Part shown: in pieces, positions 1 through 7,891 of the stretch
Layout: every line of letters starts with the position of its first letter
Position numbering within the stretch: position 1 is the first letter of the stretch
DNA from: Amycolatopsis sp. FDAARGOS 1241
GTDB taxonomy: Bacteria; Actinomycetota; Actinomycetes; Mycobacteriales; Pseudonocardiaceae
DNA: 64,000 nt
Assembly (NCBI RefSeq): GCF_016889705.1
Contig: NZ_CP069526.1
Span: 7,513,001-7,577,000, forward strand
Reading direction: 5' to 3'
Translations under genes and position numbers: made by a program
The notes under the pieces: generated by a model
What the model was told of the DNA's origin: nothing
Database searches by the model: none
What the model saw: only the letters and a program-made list of their open reading frames with translations

Positions 1-2077
1 GGCCCGGCAGCTGACGGGCCGGCTCGTCGACGCCGCGGCCGCGGCCGCGCTGCACTCGCGCACCGGCGGTGTGCCGCGGCTGCTGGAACGCACGCTGACC
101 GGCCAGCTCGCCGACTTCCGCGCCGAGCTGGCCGAGCTCGACGACGACGTGCTGCGGTACCTCATTGCCGCCGAAGCCGGTGCGAGCCGCAACCTGGACC
201 TGTTGTGCGCGCTGCTCGACCGGACGCCCGACCGGCTGCCCGAGGTCGTCGACGGCGCCCGGGCCACGGGCCTGCTCGACGCGAACGACACCCTGCTGCC
301 GGTAGCGGCCGAGGCGGTGCGCACGTACGGGCCGCCGGCGCGGCGCCTGACGGTGCTGCAGCAGCTCGTGGAAGTGCAGCTGAGCGGTGGTCTGCCGGTG
401 CTGGACCTGGCTCGTTCGCTGCTGGACACCAGGAGTTCCGGCGCGAGCGCGGCGGCGGCGTTCGCGGCGGCCGCGGGCGAGGCGCTGCCCGGAGACGCGA
501 AACTCGCGGCGCGGCTGTTCGAAGCCGCGTTCGACGCCGGGGCGCGCGACGCCGCCGTGACGACGGGCTGGGCGCGCGCCGCAGCGCTGTCCGGTGATCT
601 CGACACGGCGCTGCGGCTGGGCGACGGCATGGTGACCGGCGACGACCCCGAAGCGCGCGCGGCCGGCGCGGAGATCGCGGCCACCGTGCTGGCGCACCGG
701 GGCGAGCTGGCGCGCAGCGCGGAGCTGTACCGCTGGGCCGCGGCGGCGGACTCGGCGACCGGCTCACCGGGCCCCGATTCGCACCGCTGGGCCGGGCGAG
801 GCGCGGCGACCGCGTTCGCGGCCATCGCGCTGGCCGGCACGGGACAGCTGGCCGCCGCCCGGGAGCTGGTCGACGCGCCGGTGCCCGGAGTGGCGCCGAC
901 GTTGTTCGCGGGGGCGGTGGCGCGGACCGCGAGCGGGATCGTCGACTCGGTGAACGGCCACGGCGCGGAGACGCTCTCGGCGCTCGTCGGTGCGGCCGCC
1001 ATGCTGGAGCCCGCGTCGGGCGGCGCGCCGCTGCCCGACAGCCCGGCCGCGCTGGCCGCGCTCGTCGGGCTGCACTCCGGTGAGCTCGGGCTCGCGGAGT
1101 CGGCACTGGAGCGCGCGCTGGCGCGCGACGTCGGCGGCGGCCTGCTGACCGCCCGGCACCGGCTGCTGCTCGGCTGGGTCGCGATGACCAGCGGCCACCT
1201 CACCGCCGCCGCCGCCCACCGCGACGCCGTGGCGGACACCCGCCTGGAAGCCCGAGACGAACTGTTCTTCGCCACGTTGGAGCTGGGCCTGGCCCGGCGC
1301 GCGAGCGACCTCGTGGGACTGCAGCAGTCGTGGGACCGCGCGTACCAGGCGTCGATGCGGCAGCAGACGGACCTGTTCACCTTGCTGCCCCTGGGCGAGC
1401 TCGCGATCGCCGCCGCGCGGACGGGCGCCCAGGCGAAGCTCGCGCGCCAGCTCGACCGCGCCCACGCCATGCTCGGCGAACTGAACAACCCTCCACTGTG
1501 GACGGTTTCGCTGTGCTGGCACGAACTCCACGCGGCGATCACCGTGGAGGACCTCGACACGGCCGCGCGCCAGCTGGCGGCGCTCACGGAATTCGCCGGC
1601 CACGGCCGCTACCCCGCCGCCCTCGCCCGCGCCGCGACCTGCTGGCTGGCGGTCCTGGGCGGCACCTTCGACCACGACGAGGTCTCCGCGGCCGCGGCCG
1701 AGCTCCACGGCCTCGACCTCTGCTGGGACGCCGCCCGCCTGGCCGGCCAGGCCGCCATCCGCACCTCCGACCGCAAAGCCATGGTCCAGCTGCTGGAAGC
1801 CGCCCGCCAGTTCCAGGCCGGCACCGGCCGCCGCGAATCCGCCACCCCGGAATCCGGCGCCGCCCCGGGCCTGAGCTCCCTGAGCGAACGCGAACTCGAA
1901 GTCGCGCGCTTGGTGGTCGACGGGCTGACGTACAAGCAGGCCGGGAGCAAGCTGTTCATCTCCGGCAAGACCGTGGAACACCACATGGCCCGCATCCGCG
2001 CCAAACTGGGCGCCGGCGACCGCCGGGAGCTGCTCGCGACGCTGCGGGAACTCCTCGCCAAACCCGACCCGTCCTGA
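1..2077 (+). CDS. LuxR-family transcriptional regulator, 5' end outside window
   Basis: The frame is open from the left edge (codons begin at base 2), so the N-terminal part, normally a nucleotide-binding region in large LuxR regulators, lies outside the window; the in-frame GTG at 71 is probably internal. About 690 residues are visible: a long Ala/Leu-rich helical middle region without an obvious sensor domain, then a C-terminal GerE/LuxR helix-turn-helix containing LSERELEVARLVVDG and SGKTVEHHMARIRAKL. It should act in the cytoplasm as a DNA-binding regulator; its signal and targets cannot be read from the sequence. It ends at a strong hairpin that separates it from the convergent oxidoreductase pair. 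Confidence 0.85.
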   Translation, partial: ARQLTGRLVDAAAAAALHSRTGGVPRLLERTLTGQLADFRAELAELDDDVLRYLIAAEAGASRNLDLLCALLDRTPDRLPEVVDGARATGLLDANDTLLPVAAEAVRTYGPPARRLTVLQQLVEVQLSGGLPVLDLARSLLDTRSSGASAAAAFAAAAGEALPGDAKLAARLFEAAFDAGARDAAVTTGWARAAALSGDLDTALRLGDGMVTGDDPEARAAGAEIAATVLAHRGELARSAELYRWAAAADSATGSPGPDSHRWAGRGAATAFAAIALAGTGQLAAARELVDAPVPGVAPTLFAGAVARTASGIVDSVNGHGAETLSALVGAAAMLEPASGGAPLPDSPAALAALVGLHSGELGLAESALERALARDVGGGLLTARHRLLLGWVAMTSGHLTAAAAHRDAVADTRLEARDELFFATLELGLARRASDLVGLQQSWDRAYQASMRQQTDLFTLLPLGELAIAAARTGAQAKLARQLDRAHAMLGELNNPPLWTVSLCWHELHAAITVEDLDTAARQLAALTEFAGHGRYPAALARAATCWLAVLGGTFDHDEVSAAAAELHGLDLCWDAARLAGQAAIRTSDRKAMVQLLEAARQFQAGTGRRESATPESGAAPGLSSLSERELEVARLVVDGLTYKQAGSKLFISGKTVEHHMARIRAKLGAGDRRELLATLRELLAKPDPS

Positions 2078-2085
2078 GCGCGGCC

Positions 2086-2169
2086 GGCTCCCGCACGACA
2101 GCTGTCGCGGGGGAGCCCCGCAGGCCCTGATCAGGTTCGGCTGAACCCCCTGAGGAGGCGTTTCTCCTC
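2086..2169. terminator. cluster of three hairpins between convergent genes
   Basis: Three inverted repeats sit between the LuxR gene (ends 2077) and the reductase gene (ends 2172 from the other side). At 2086-2117, GGCTCCCGC pairs with GCGGGGGAGCC around an inner GACAGCTGTC palindrome. At 2134-2147, GGTTC pairs with GAACC. At 2152-2169, GAGGAG pairs with CTCCTC. There is no U-tract, which is normal for actinomycete terminators. The cluster probably ends transcription in both directions. Confidence 0.55.
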
Positions 2170-2171
2170 GG

Positions 2172-2915
2172 TCAGTCGCGGCTGGGGCCGAAGCGTTCCG
2201 TGCGGATCGAGTGCGGCGAGTGGCCCAGCGCGAGCAGGATGTCGGCGACCGTTTCGACGAACCCGGTCGGCCCGCAGACGTACGAGGTGGCGCCGAAATC
2301 GGCCGGCCAGCCGGCCGTGTTGAGGGTCGCCACGCTGATGCGGCGCGGGATGCCGGGGTCACCGTCGGGAAGTCGGCGGGTGTAGACGTACGTGACGTCG
2401 AGGCCGGCGTAGGGCTTGCGCAGCTCTTCCGCGTAGTACAGGTCCGCCGGGGTGCGGACGGAGTACACGAGCCGGAACAGGGCGCGGCTGCCGGCGGCGC
2501 GGCGGGCGCGCACCATGGCCATCAGGGGCACGATGCCGGACCCGCCGGCGACGAGCAGGACGGGCGCTCGGTCGGCCGGCCGCCACACGAACCAGCCGCC
2601 GATGGGGCCGCGGACCTCTACGGGGTCGCCCACGGCGTACGGGCCGGTGAGGTGCTCCGAGACCTCACCGCCGAGGACGCGCTGGACCGTGAGCTCGATC
2701 CGGTCCCCGTCGGTGGGCGCCGCGACGGAGTAGCTGCGCTGGGCGGTGTAGCCGTCGGCGGCGGTGAGCCGGACGTCGACGTGCTGGCCCGCCAGGTGAC
2801 CGGGCCAGCCGGGGACGTCGAGCACGAGGGTGCGGGCCGTCGCTGTCTCCTGGCGGATCTCCGCCAGCGTGGCGACGCGCCAAGCTAGTCGCCCTGATAC
2901 CGCTGTTCCCGCCAT
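2172..2915 (-). CDS. FAD/NAD(P)H-dependent ferredoxin-reductase-type oxidoreductase
   Basis: A 247-residue flavoprotein of the ferredoxin-NADP reductase superfamily. It shows the FAD-binding RxYS box (QRSYSVAAP, about residue 60), a pyridine-nucleotide loop (VAGGSGIVPLMAM, about 120) and a C-terminal CGPTGFVETV. It stops without the 2Fe-2S domain that many relatives carry. The ATG at 2915 overlaps the end of the upstream molybdo-enzyme gene by 31 nt, so the two are almost certainly cotranscribed and translationally coupled. The likely role is to pass electrons between NAD(P)H and the partner oxidoreductase. The pairing is seen directly; the electron-transfer role is inferred from families and context. 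Confidence 0.85.
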   Translation of the reverse strand: MAGTAVSGRLAWRVATLAEIRQETATARTLVLDVPGWPGHLAGQHVDVRLTAADGYTAQRSYSVAAPTDGDRIELTVQRVLGGEVSEHLTGPYAVGDPVEVRGPIGGWFVWRPADRAPVLLVAGGSGIVPLMAMVRARRAAGSRALFRLVYSVRTPADLYYAEELRKPYAGLDVTYVYTRRLPDGDPGIPRRISVATLNTAGWPADFGATSYVCGPTGFVETVADILLALGHSPHSIRTERFGPSRD

Positions 2916-3484
2916 GGGTCTCCGTAATCGTGGTAGCCGGCGGTTTCCCAGAACCCCGGTTCGTCCTTGGTGGTCAGTTCCAGCCCGCGCACCCACTTCG
3001 CCGACTTCCAGAAGTACAGGTGCGGCACCAGCAGCCGCGCGGGGCCGCCGTGCTCCGGCGAGAGCGGCTTGCCGTTGTACTCGTAGACGACCCACGCCTG
3101 CCCGTCGAGCAGGTCGGCGAGCGGCATGTTCGTGGTGTAACCGCCGTAGGAGTGGGCCATCACGTAGTCGGCCTCGGTGTCGAGGTCGCCCAGCAGCGTC
3201 GCCACCGGTACGCCGCGCCAGCGGGTGTCCAGTTTGGTCCACTGCGTGACGCAGTGGATGTCCACGGCGAACTTCTCGCTCGGCAGCGCCGTCATCTCGT
3301 GCCACGAGAAAGAGCGCTTCTCACCCTTCTCCGTCGTGACGGAGAACTCCCACTTGTCGAGGTTCACGCGCGGTGTCGGGCCGGCGGACAGGACGGGGAA
3401 GTCCTCCGTGAGGTACTGACCCGGTGGCAGCCGCGGGTTTCCCCCGCGGGCGCGACCGGCGAACCCAGGCGTGATGACACCCAT
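2885..3484 (-). CDS. sulfite-oxidase-like molybdopterin oxidoreductase
   Basis: A 199-residue protein with the oxidoreductase molybdopterin-binding fold. The candidate molybdenum-ligand cysteine is in DIHCVTQW (about residue 78), followed by the typical W-G-VPVATLL and AHSYGGYTTNMPLADL segments. It lacks the dimerisation domain of eukaryotic sulfite oxidase, which fits the short bacterial YedY/MsrP-like group, and no Tat or Sec signal is visible, so it is probably cytoplasmic. It is the first gene of a two-gene unit with the flavin reductase. The substrate is unknown; sulfite oxidase-like is a family name, not an assigned activity. Confidence 0.85.
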   Translation of the reverse strand: MGVITPGFAGRARGGNPRLPPGQYLTEDFPVLSAGPTPRVNLDKWEFSVTTEKGEKRSFSWHEMTALPSEKFAVDIHCVTQWTKLDTRWRGVPVATLLGDLDTEADYVMAHSYGGYTTNMPLADLLDGQAWVVYEYNGKPLSPEHGGPARLLVPHLYFWKSAKWVRGLELTTKDEPGFWETAGYHDYGDPWREQRYQGD

Positions 3485-3516
3485 TGCCCACTCCTCCCGA
3501 GAGACCCTGCCGCAGC

Positions 3517-4113
3517 CTACCCGCGCACGTGCACGCCCAGCGAGGTCACCAGCACGATCGCTTGTTCAGGGGACACGATCGCGCCGCCCAGCTCCGCGCG
3601 CACCGGGTCGAGCGCCGACAGGTCGCTCCCCCGCAGCTCGGCGCCGCCGAACTTCACGTCGAGCAGCTCCGCTCCCGACAGGTCGACCTCGGCGAACGTG
3701 GCGCCCGTGCAGTCGGCCGCAGTGAGCTCGGCTTCGCGCATCCGCACGCCCTGGAACTTCGCGCCACGCAGGTCCGCGCGCATCAGCCCCGTGAACGACC
3801 AGTCGCCGCCCAGCACGCGCAGCGGCCGCAACGCGCACTCGACGAACCGGCTGCCGACGAGCTTGCAGCCGCTGAACTCGGCGTCGAACAGGTTGCAGCG
3901 CGTGAAGGTGCAGCCGGTGAAGGCGGTGTCCACGTGCTGTGACGCGTTGAAGCGGACGTTGCCGAACACGCAGTCGACGAACACCGCACCACGCGTGACG
4001 GCTTCGGTCAGGTCGACGTCGTGGAATTCGCACCGCTCGAAGCGCCGGCCGGTGAACTCCTCCGCGTACCAGTCTTCCCGGCGGAACGTGAGGTCGCTCT
4101 CTGCGGCAGGCAC
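3517..4113 (-). CDS. pentapeptide-repeat protein
   Basis: A 198-residue protein made largely of A(D/N)LXX-type pentapeptides, for example FDAEF, ADLRG, AKFQG, AELTA, VDLSG, AELLD and AELRG from about residue 25 to 175. These fold as a right-handed square beta-helix. Such proteins serve as scaffolds, as gyrase-protecting DNA mimics (Qnr/MfpA) or as secreted effectors; this one has no signal peptide and cannot be placed in a subgroup. The start is a GTG at 4113 with no strong ribosome site, so the first few residues are uncertain. It stands alone, about 30 nt beyond the start of the molybdo-enzyme gene. Confidence 0.8.
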   Translation of the reverse strand: MPAAESDLTFRREDWYAEEFTGRRFERCEFHDVDLTEAVTRGAVFVDCVFGNVRFNASQHVDTAFTGCTFTRCNLFDAEFSGCKLVGSRFVECALRPLRVLGGDWSFTGLMRADLRGAKFQGVRMREAELTAADCTGATFAEVDLSGAELLDVKFGGAELRGSDLSALDPVRAELGGAIVSPEQAIVLVTSLGVHVRG

Positions 4114-4210
4114 GCGGCCAGGCTAGCCGCCTGTGTGGCGCCGTGCGCCAACCGGCGCAATCTTCCCGGTGGCGCGTTTTACCCTCACTCGGAAGTGGGA
4201 ATTACCAGGC

Positions 4211-4504
4211 ATGTCCAGATGGCGAGGCTCCACCAGAACCAACACGGCAGCGCGAGTGATCACCGGAATCGGCGGGTTGTTCGCGGTGATCGAAGTGCTT
4301 TACCTGGTCATGCTGCTCGCCGGCGCCAACACGGCGAACGGCTTCTTCACCTTCATCCGATCACTGGCCGAACCGCTGGCCCTGTTCTTCCCCGGCTTGT
4401 TCCCCGTGAGCAACGGCGACCTGGCCGTAATCCTCAACTACGGCCTGGCCGCTGTGTTCTGGCTGGTCGTGAGCGGGATCATCGCCCGTCTCGTCGCCCG
4501 TTGA
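4211..4504 (+). CDS. small two-helix membrane protein, unknown function
   Basis: A 97-residue protein with an N-terminal polar stretch (SRWRGSTRTNTAARV) and two hydrophobic spans, roughly residues 18-42 (GIGGLFAVIEVLYLVMLLAG) and 70-95 (ILNYGLAAVFWLVVSGIIARLV). I chose the ATG at 4211 because GGGA lies upstream at suitable distance; an in-frame start at 4133 would add 26 non-conserved-looking residues. It resembles small YGGT/DUF-type actinomycete membrane proteins but I do not recognise a specific family. It is transcribed away from the pentapeptide gene. Confidence 0.6.
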   Translation: MSRWRGSTRTNTAARVITGIGGLFAVIEVLYLVMLLAGANTANGFFTFIRSLAEPLALFFPGLFPVSNGDLAVILNYGLAAVFWLVVSGIIARLVAR

Positions 4505-4597
4505 CCGGGCTGAACCCGTTTTCCGGAAACGGAAACAAAAAGGGGGCGAACGCCACAGCCGAGAGCGATCGGGAAGCACGCGGAATACGCTGTCCCG

Positions 4598-5386
4598 GTG
4601 TCCGAAGGCCGATGGTTCGAAGCCGTGGTTCCCGAAATCGCGGGTCTCGCCGCTTCCCTGTTGCCGAACGTGCCCGCCACCCCGGCGGCGCTGGCGCGCA
4701 CGATCAGCGAACAGCTCGTCGGCCGGCGCCTCGCCGCCAAGGTGAATGGCGGCGAGGCCCGGTTCACGATCACCGAACTCGACCATCCCGCAGACTCCCT
4801 GCGGCTGGCCACCGGCCGCGTCGGTGACGTGCGGCTGGTGGCCGAAGACGTCGAGTGGCCGGCCCCACCCGGCAGCATCCCGGTGCGGCGCGTCGTGGTG
4901 CTGGCGGCGGACGTCCGCCTGCGCGGCCTGCCGGCGCCCGCCGTCATCCCCGGCGTCGTCGAACTCGACATCACCGTGCCCGGCAGCGTCGTGCGCGACC
5001 GGGTCGCCGCGGTGCGCCCGGACATCGTCGCGACGCCCTGCCCCGACGGGTTCCAGGTGCGCTGGGCGAAGCACCCCCGCTGGGGCCGGCTCACGCTGAC
5101 CCCCACCGTGGCCGAAGACGCCGTCGTGCTGACCCCGACGACCCTCCACATCAGACAGAAGGGATTCCGTCCGCCGAAACGGATCCGCCCCGTCGTGCTG
5201 CCACTGCCCGAGCTGCCGAAGGGCCTGCGCCTGACCGGAGTGACCCCGGGTGAGGACGAGCTCGTGCTCCGCACCGTTGCCGACGAGTGGCCGGAGCGCC
5301 TGTCACGGGTCCCGCTGCCCGACATGCTGGCGTGGCTCACGACGGCCGCCCTCACCCTGACGGCGCCCCGGCTCAGGACCAGGTGA
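4598..5386 (+). CDS. LmeA-like phospholipid-binding protein (DUF2993-type)
   Basis: A 262-residue protein starting at GTG. Its layout, an amphipathic N-terminal helix, repeated beta segments with LRLATGRVGDVRLVAEDV, and the C-terminal LPLPELPKGLRLTGVTPGEDELVL, matches DUF2993/LmeA proteins of Actinobacteria. These bind phospholipid and in mycobacteria take part in envelope lipoglycan maturation. No signal peptide is obvious here, unlike exported LmeA, so it may be a cytoplasmic paralogue. Its 3' end overlaps the convergent P450 gene by 14 nt. The family call is from pattern only. Confidence 0.6.
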   Translation: MSEGRWFEAVVPEIAGLAASLLPNVPATPAALARTISEQLVGRRLAAKVNGGEARFTITELDHPADSLRLATGRVGDVRLVAEDVEWPAPPGSIPVRRVVVLAADVRLRGLPAPAVIPGVVELDITVPGSVVRDRVAAVRPDIVATPCPDGFQVRWAKHPRWGRLTLTPTVAEDAVVLTPTTLHIRQKGFRPPKRIRPVVLPLPELPKGLRLTGVTPGEDELVLRTVADEWPERLSRVPLPDMLAWLTTAALTLTAPRLRTR

Positions 5387-6623
5387 CCGGCAGCGAGTGC
5401 ACGCCGTAAACGAGCATGTCGGTGCGCAGCGGCACTTCGGCGGCGTTGATCGCGAGCCGCAGCCCGGGCAGCCGCGTCACCAGCTCCGCCAGCCCGACGC
5501 GCAACTCCGAGCGCGCGAGCTGCTGTCCCAGGCACTGGTGCACACCGTGCCCGAAGGCCAGGTGCGGCGTGCGCGGGCGCGTGAGGTCGAGGCGTTCGGG
5601 CTGCGGCCAGTGGTCCGCCGCGCGGTTGGCCTGCGGCACCGAGATCAGCACGGTGTCGCCCGCGGCGATCGTCACCCCCGCGATCGTGATGTCCTCCGTC
5701 GCGACTCGCGACGGTCCGATATGGATGATCGAGAGGTAGCGCAGCAGCTCGTCCACGCCGGTGTCGAGCACAGTGGGGTTCTCGCGCACCAGCGCCAGCT
5801 GCTCCGGGTGCTCCAGGAGCGCGAAAGTCCCCAGCGCCAGCATGTTCGCCGTCGTCTCGTGCCCGGCACCCAGCAGCACGGTCGCGATGTCGACGAGCTC
5901 TTCCTCCGTGAGCGGCGGCTCGGCGTCGCCGTGGATCAGGCCCGACAACAGATCGTCGGCCGGGTGCTTGCGCTTGTGTGCCACCAGTTTCCGCATGAAG
6001 CCGTGGATCGATTCGGACGCGCGGCGCCGTTCGTCCTCGGGTTTGGTGAGGTTCAGCGCGACCGAAGTGTGGTCCTGGAACTCCGCGCGGTCGGCGTAGT
6101 CCACACCGAGCAGCTCGCAGATCACCAGTGACGGCAAGGGCAACGCGAACGCCGGCACGACGTCGCCCTCGTTTCCGGCCGCCCGCATGGCTTCGAGGTG
6201 CTCGACCGCGATGTCGCGGATCCGTGCCTCGAGCGTCTGCATGCGCCGCACGGTGAACTGACCGGTGAGCAACCGCCGCAGCCGCGTGTGCTCGGGCGGG
6301 TCCATGAACAGGAAGCGGCCGTCCTCGCGCTGGGGCACCTCGACCGCGCACCGCGGCTTGCCGACTTCCTCGGGCAGCAGGTCCAGCGCGCTGCGGTTGC
6401 GGACGGTGTCGGAGCTGAAGCGTGTGTCCGCGAACACCGCGCGGGCTTGCTCGTAGCCGGTAACCACCCACGCGTGCGCGCCGTTGAGCAACTCGACGCG
6501 CGTGATCGGCGCCTGCTCGTCGAACCGGGCCAGCTCCGCCGGCGGGTCGAACGGGCACCCGCCGCGGCGCAGCATCGCCGGCGGGACCGGGCGGCGCATG
6601 GCGGGCGGTTTGGTGCTGGTCAT
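5373..6623 (-). CDS. cytochrome P450
   Basis: A soluble bacterial P450 of 416 residues, the usual class length. Visible landmarks are PPEHTRLRRLL of the C helix, the oxygen-binding I-helix GAGHETTANM (about residue 245), the K-helix ELLRYL, and the haem loop FGHGVHQCLGQQLA with its thiolate cysteine (about residue 355). It would hydroxylate or epoxidise a small organic substrate using external ferredoxin and reductase; no ferredoxin gene is adjacent. It resembles CYP105/CYP107-like enzymes but the subfamily is not certain. Its ATG overlaps the TetR stop (ATGA), so regulator and enzyme are cotranscribed. Confidence 0.93.
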   Translation of the reverse strand: MTSTKPPAMRRPVPPAMLRRGGCPFDPPAELARFDEQAPITRVELLNGAHAWVVTGYEQARAVFADTRFSSDTVRNRSALDLLPEEVGKPRCAVEVPQREDGRFLFMDPPEHTRLRRLLTGQFTVRRMQTLEARIRDIAVEHLEAMRAAGNEGDVVPAFALPLPSLVICELLGVDYADRAEFQDHTSVALNLTKPEDERRRASESIHGFMRKLVAHKRKHPADDLLSGLIHGDAEPPLTEEELVDIATVLLGAGHETTANMLALGTFALLEHPEQLALVRENPTVLDTGVDELLRYLSIIHIGPSRVATEDITIAGVTIAAGDTVLISVPQANRAADHWPQPERLDLTRPRTPHLAFGHGVHQCLGQQLARSELRVGLAELVTRLPGLRLAINAAEVPLRTDMLVYGVHSLPVTWS

Positions 6624-7279
6624 GAACGTCCTTCCGCAGTGAGGTGGAGATCATGGCGCGGAGCGGTCAGCAAGCCGGTCAACGCGTCGGTGAGCGCCGC
6701 ACCGACCAGCGCCCAGTCGGCCGGCACGCCGGTGGTCGCCGCGAGCCGCTCCTGCTCGGCGCACGTGTGGATCACCGCGACGCGCGCGGTCTGGCTGCGC
6801 AGCGCCGACTCCGCGGGCGGCAGCGGCGCGACGTGCTCCCACACCGCCGCCGAGCCGTCGACGAACTCGACCGCCAGCACGGGATCCACGCCCTCGGTCT
6901 CGTCGAGCAGCGCCGGATCCGTCACGACCTGGGCCAGGAACCGCGCGCACCAACTGGGGTTGCCGAGGCTCGCCAGGTGCTCGGTGTAGGGCAGCACGAG
7001 GCTGGCGACGTGGTCACGTGGGTTCTTCGACCGCCGCGTCCGTCCCACGCGCTCCCGGGCCCGCGCCGCGATCGGCTCGACGTGCGAGCGCGTGATCGCC
7101 CGGATCAACTCCGTGCGGCTGCCGAAGTGGTAGGCCAGCGCCGAGTTGTTCGCTTGCCCGGCGGCCTCGACGATCTGCCGGTTCGGCACCTGTGCCAGGC
7201 CCCGCTCGGCGAACAACCGCTCCGCCGTGCGCAGCAACAGCTCCCGCGTCGCTCCGGCCTGTTCGCGGCGGATTTCCAC
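6620..7279 (-). CDS. TetR-family transcriptional regulator
   Basis: A 219-residue protein with an N-terminal TetR helix-turn-helix (about residues 10-58: LLLRTAERLFAERGL ... ALAYHFGSRTELIRAI) and a C-terminal ligand-binding helical domain. It begins at GTG 7279, eight bases after a GGAGGT ribosome site. It lies upstream of and overlaps the P450 gene by four bases, which suggests it controls itself and the P450 in response to the P450 substrate or a related compound. A dyad at 7291-7308, just upstream of its ribosome site, is the likely operator. Confidence 0.9.
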   Translation of the reverse strand: MEIRREQAGATRELLLRTAERLFAERGLAQVPNRQIVEAAGQANNSALAYHFGSRTELIRAITRSHVEPIAARARERVGRTRRSKNPRDHVASLVLPYTEHLASLGNPSWCARFLAQVVTDPALLDETEGVDPVLAVEFVDGSAAVWEHVAPLPPAESALRSQTARVAVIHTCAEQERLAATTGVPADWALVGAALTDALTGLLTAPRHDLHLTAEGRS

Positions 7280-7290
7280 GGCGTACCTCC

Positions 7291-7308
7291 GTAAGACGAT
7301 CTTCTTAC
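7291..7308. promoter_or_regulatory. candidate TetR operator
   Basis: GTAAGA and TCTTAC form a perfect 6-bp inverted repeat with a 6-bp spacer directly upstream of the ribosome site of the TetR/P450 unit. A second TCTTAC half-site occurs at about 7332-7337. Position and symmetry fit an autoregulatory TetR operator; binding is inferred. Confidence 0.45.
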
Positions 7309-7477
7309 TGGGCCGACAGTAGCCTTGAGACGCGTGTCTTACAACCCACGTGGTGAGCTATTCCTGCGCCGGTGGTGGAGGACGGACCACGACCGGACCC
7401 GAGCAGTCCGGCCCGCTTGAGCATGCCGTTGGCAATCCCCGTGCGGCCGTCTCAACCGGGCGCGCGGCACCACGCTC

Positions 7478-7807
7478 TCACCGTGGTTTTGCCCCGTCCG
7501 GCGCGCCACGAGCTGTCATCCACGCCTGTTCGAAGTCGGCACCAGGAACCTCGACGACCTGGTCCGACTCGTCCCAGCCACTCACATCGCCCTCTGCGAG
7601 CAAACCGTAACGATGTTCGTATCCCTGCATGTCGGCGAGCTCGCCGCGGTCGCGGATGTGCAGCACTTCGTCGAGAGCTGCCGCGGTCACCGGCCGCCGA
7701 TCAGGACCTCGCAGCTCGACCTGCCGGACCGCCCACCCGTCGGCCCCGACCTCCAGGAAGCACGTCGTGTCATCCTCGCCCGAGTAGTGACGGATCCACT
7801 GCGTCAC
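7478..7807 (-). CDS. DUF6881-like small protein
   Basis: A 109-residue protein starting at GTG. The opening TQWIRHYSGEDDTTCFLEV, the central GWAVRQVELRGPD and the end VVEVPGADFEQAW match the small DUF6881 family, whose function is unknown and which often sits in accessory regions near toxin or immunity genes. No signal peptide or membrane span. It lies alone between the P450 cluster and the IS5 element; the 84 bases between its start and the IS left end would hold its promoter. Confidence 0.6.
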   Translation of the reverse strand: MTQWIRHYSGEDDTTCFLEVGADGWAVRQVELRGPDRRPVTAAALDEVLHIRDRGELADMQGYEHRYGLLAEGDVSGWDESDQVVEVPGADFEQAWMTARGAPDGAKPR

Positions 7808-7891
7808 ACAGCACGTGGTGGCCCAGCCACGGTAGAAGTCAGCTCAGCGCGAGCGGGACCCGACTCTGTCGGCCCTCGGGCTTCCCGCCTA

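Noticed and set aside
2125..2150. GAACCTGATCAGGG on the minus strand, resembling part of a TPP riboswitch
   Set aside because: The CTGAGA box and the rest of the fold are missing, and it lies between the 3' ends of convergent genes.
4438..6654. A 738-codon minus-strand frame over the LmeA-like and P450 genes
   Set aside because: Low-complexity out-of-frame reading of the P450; the real frame has complete P450 motifs.
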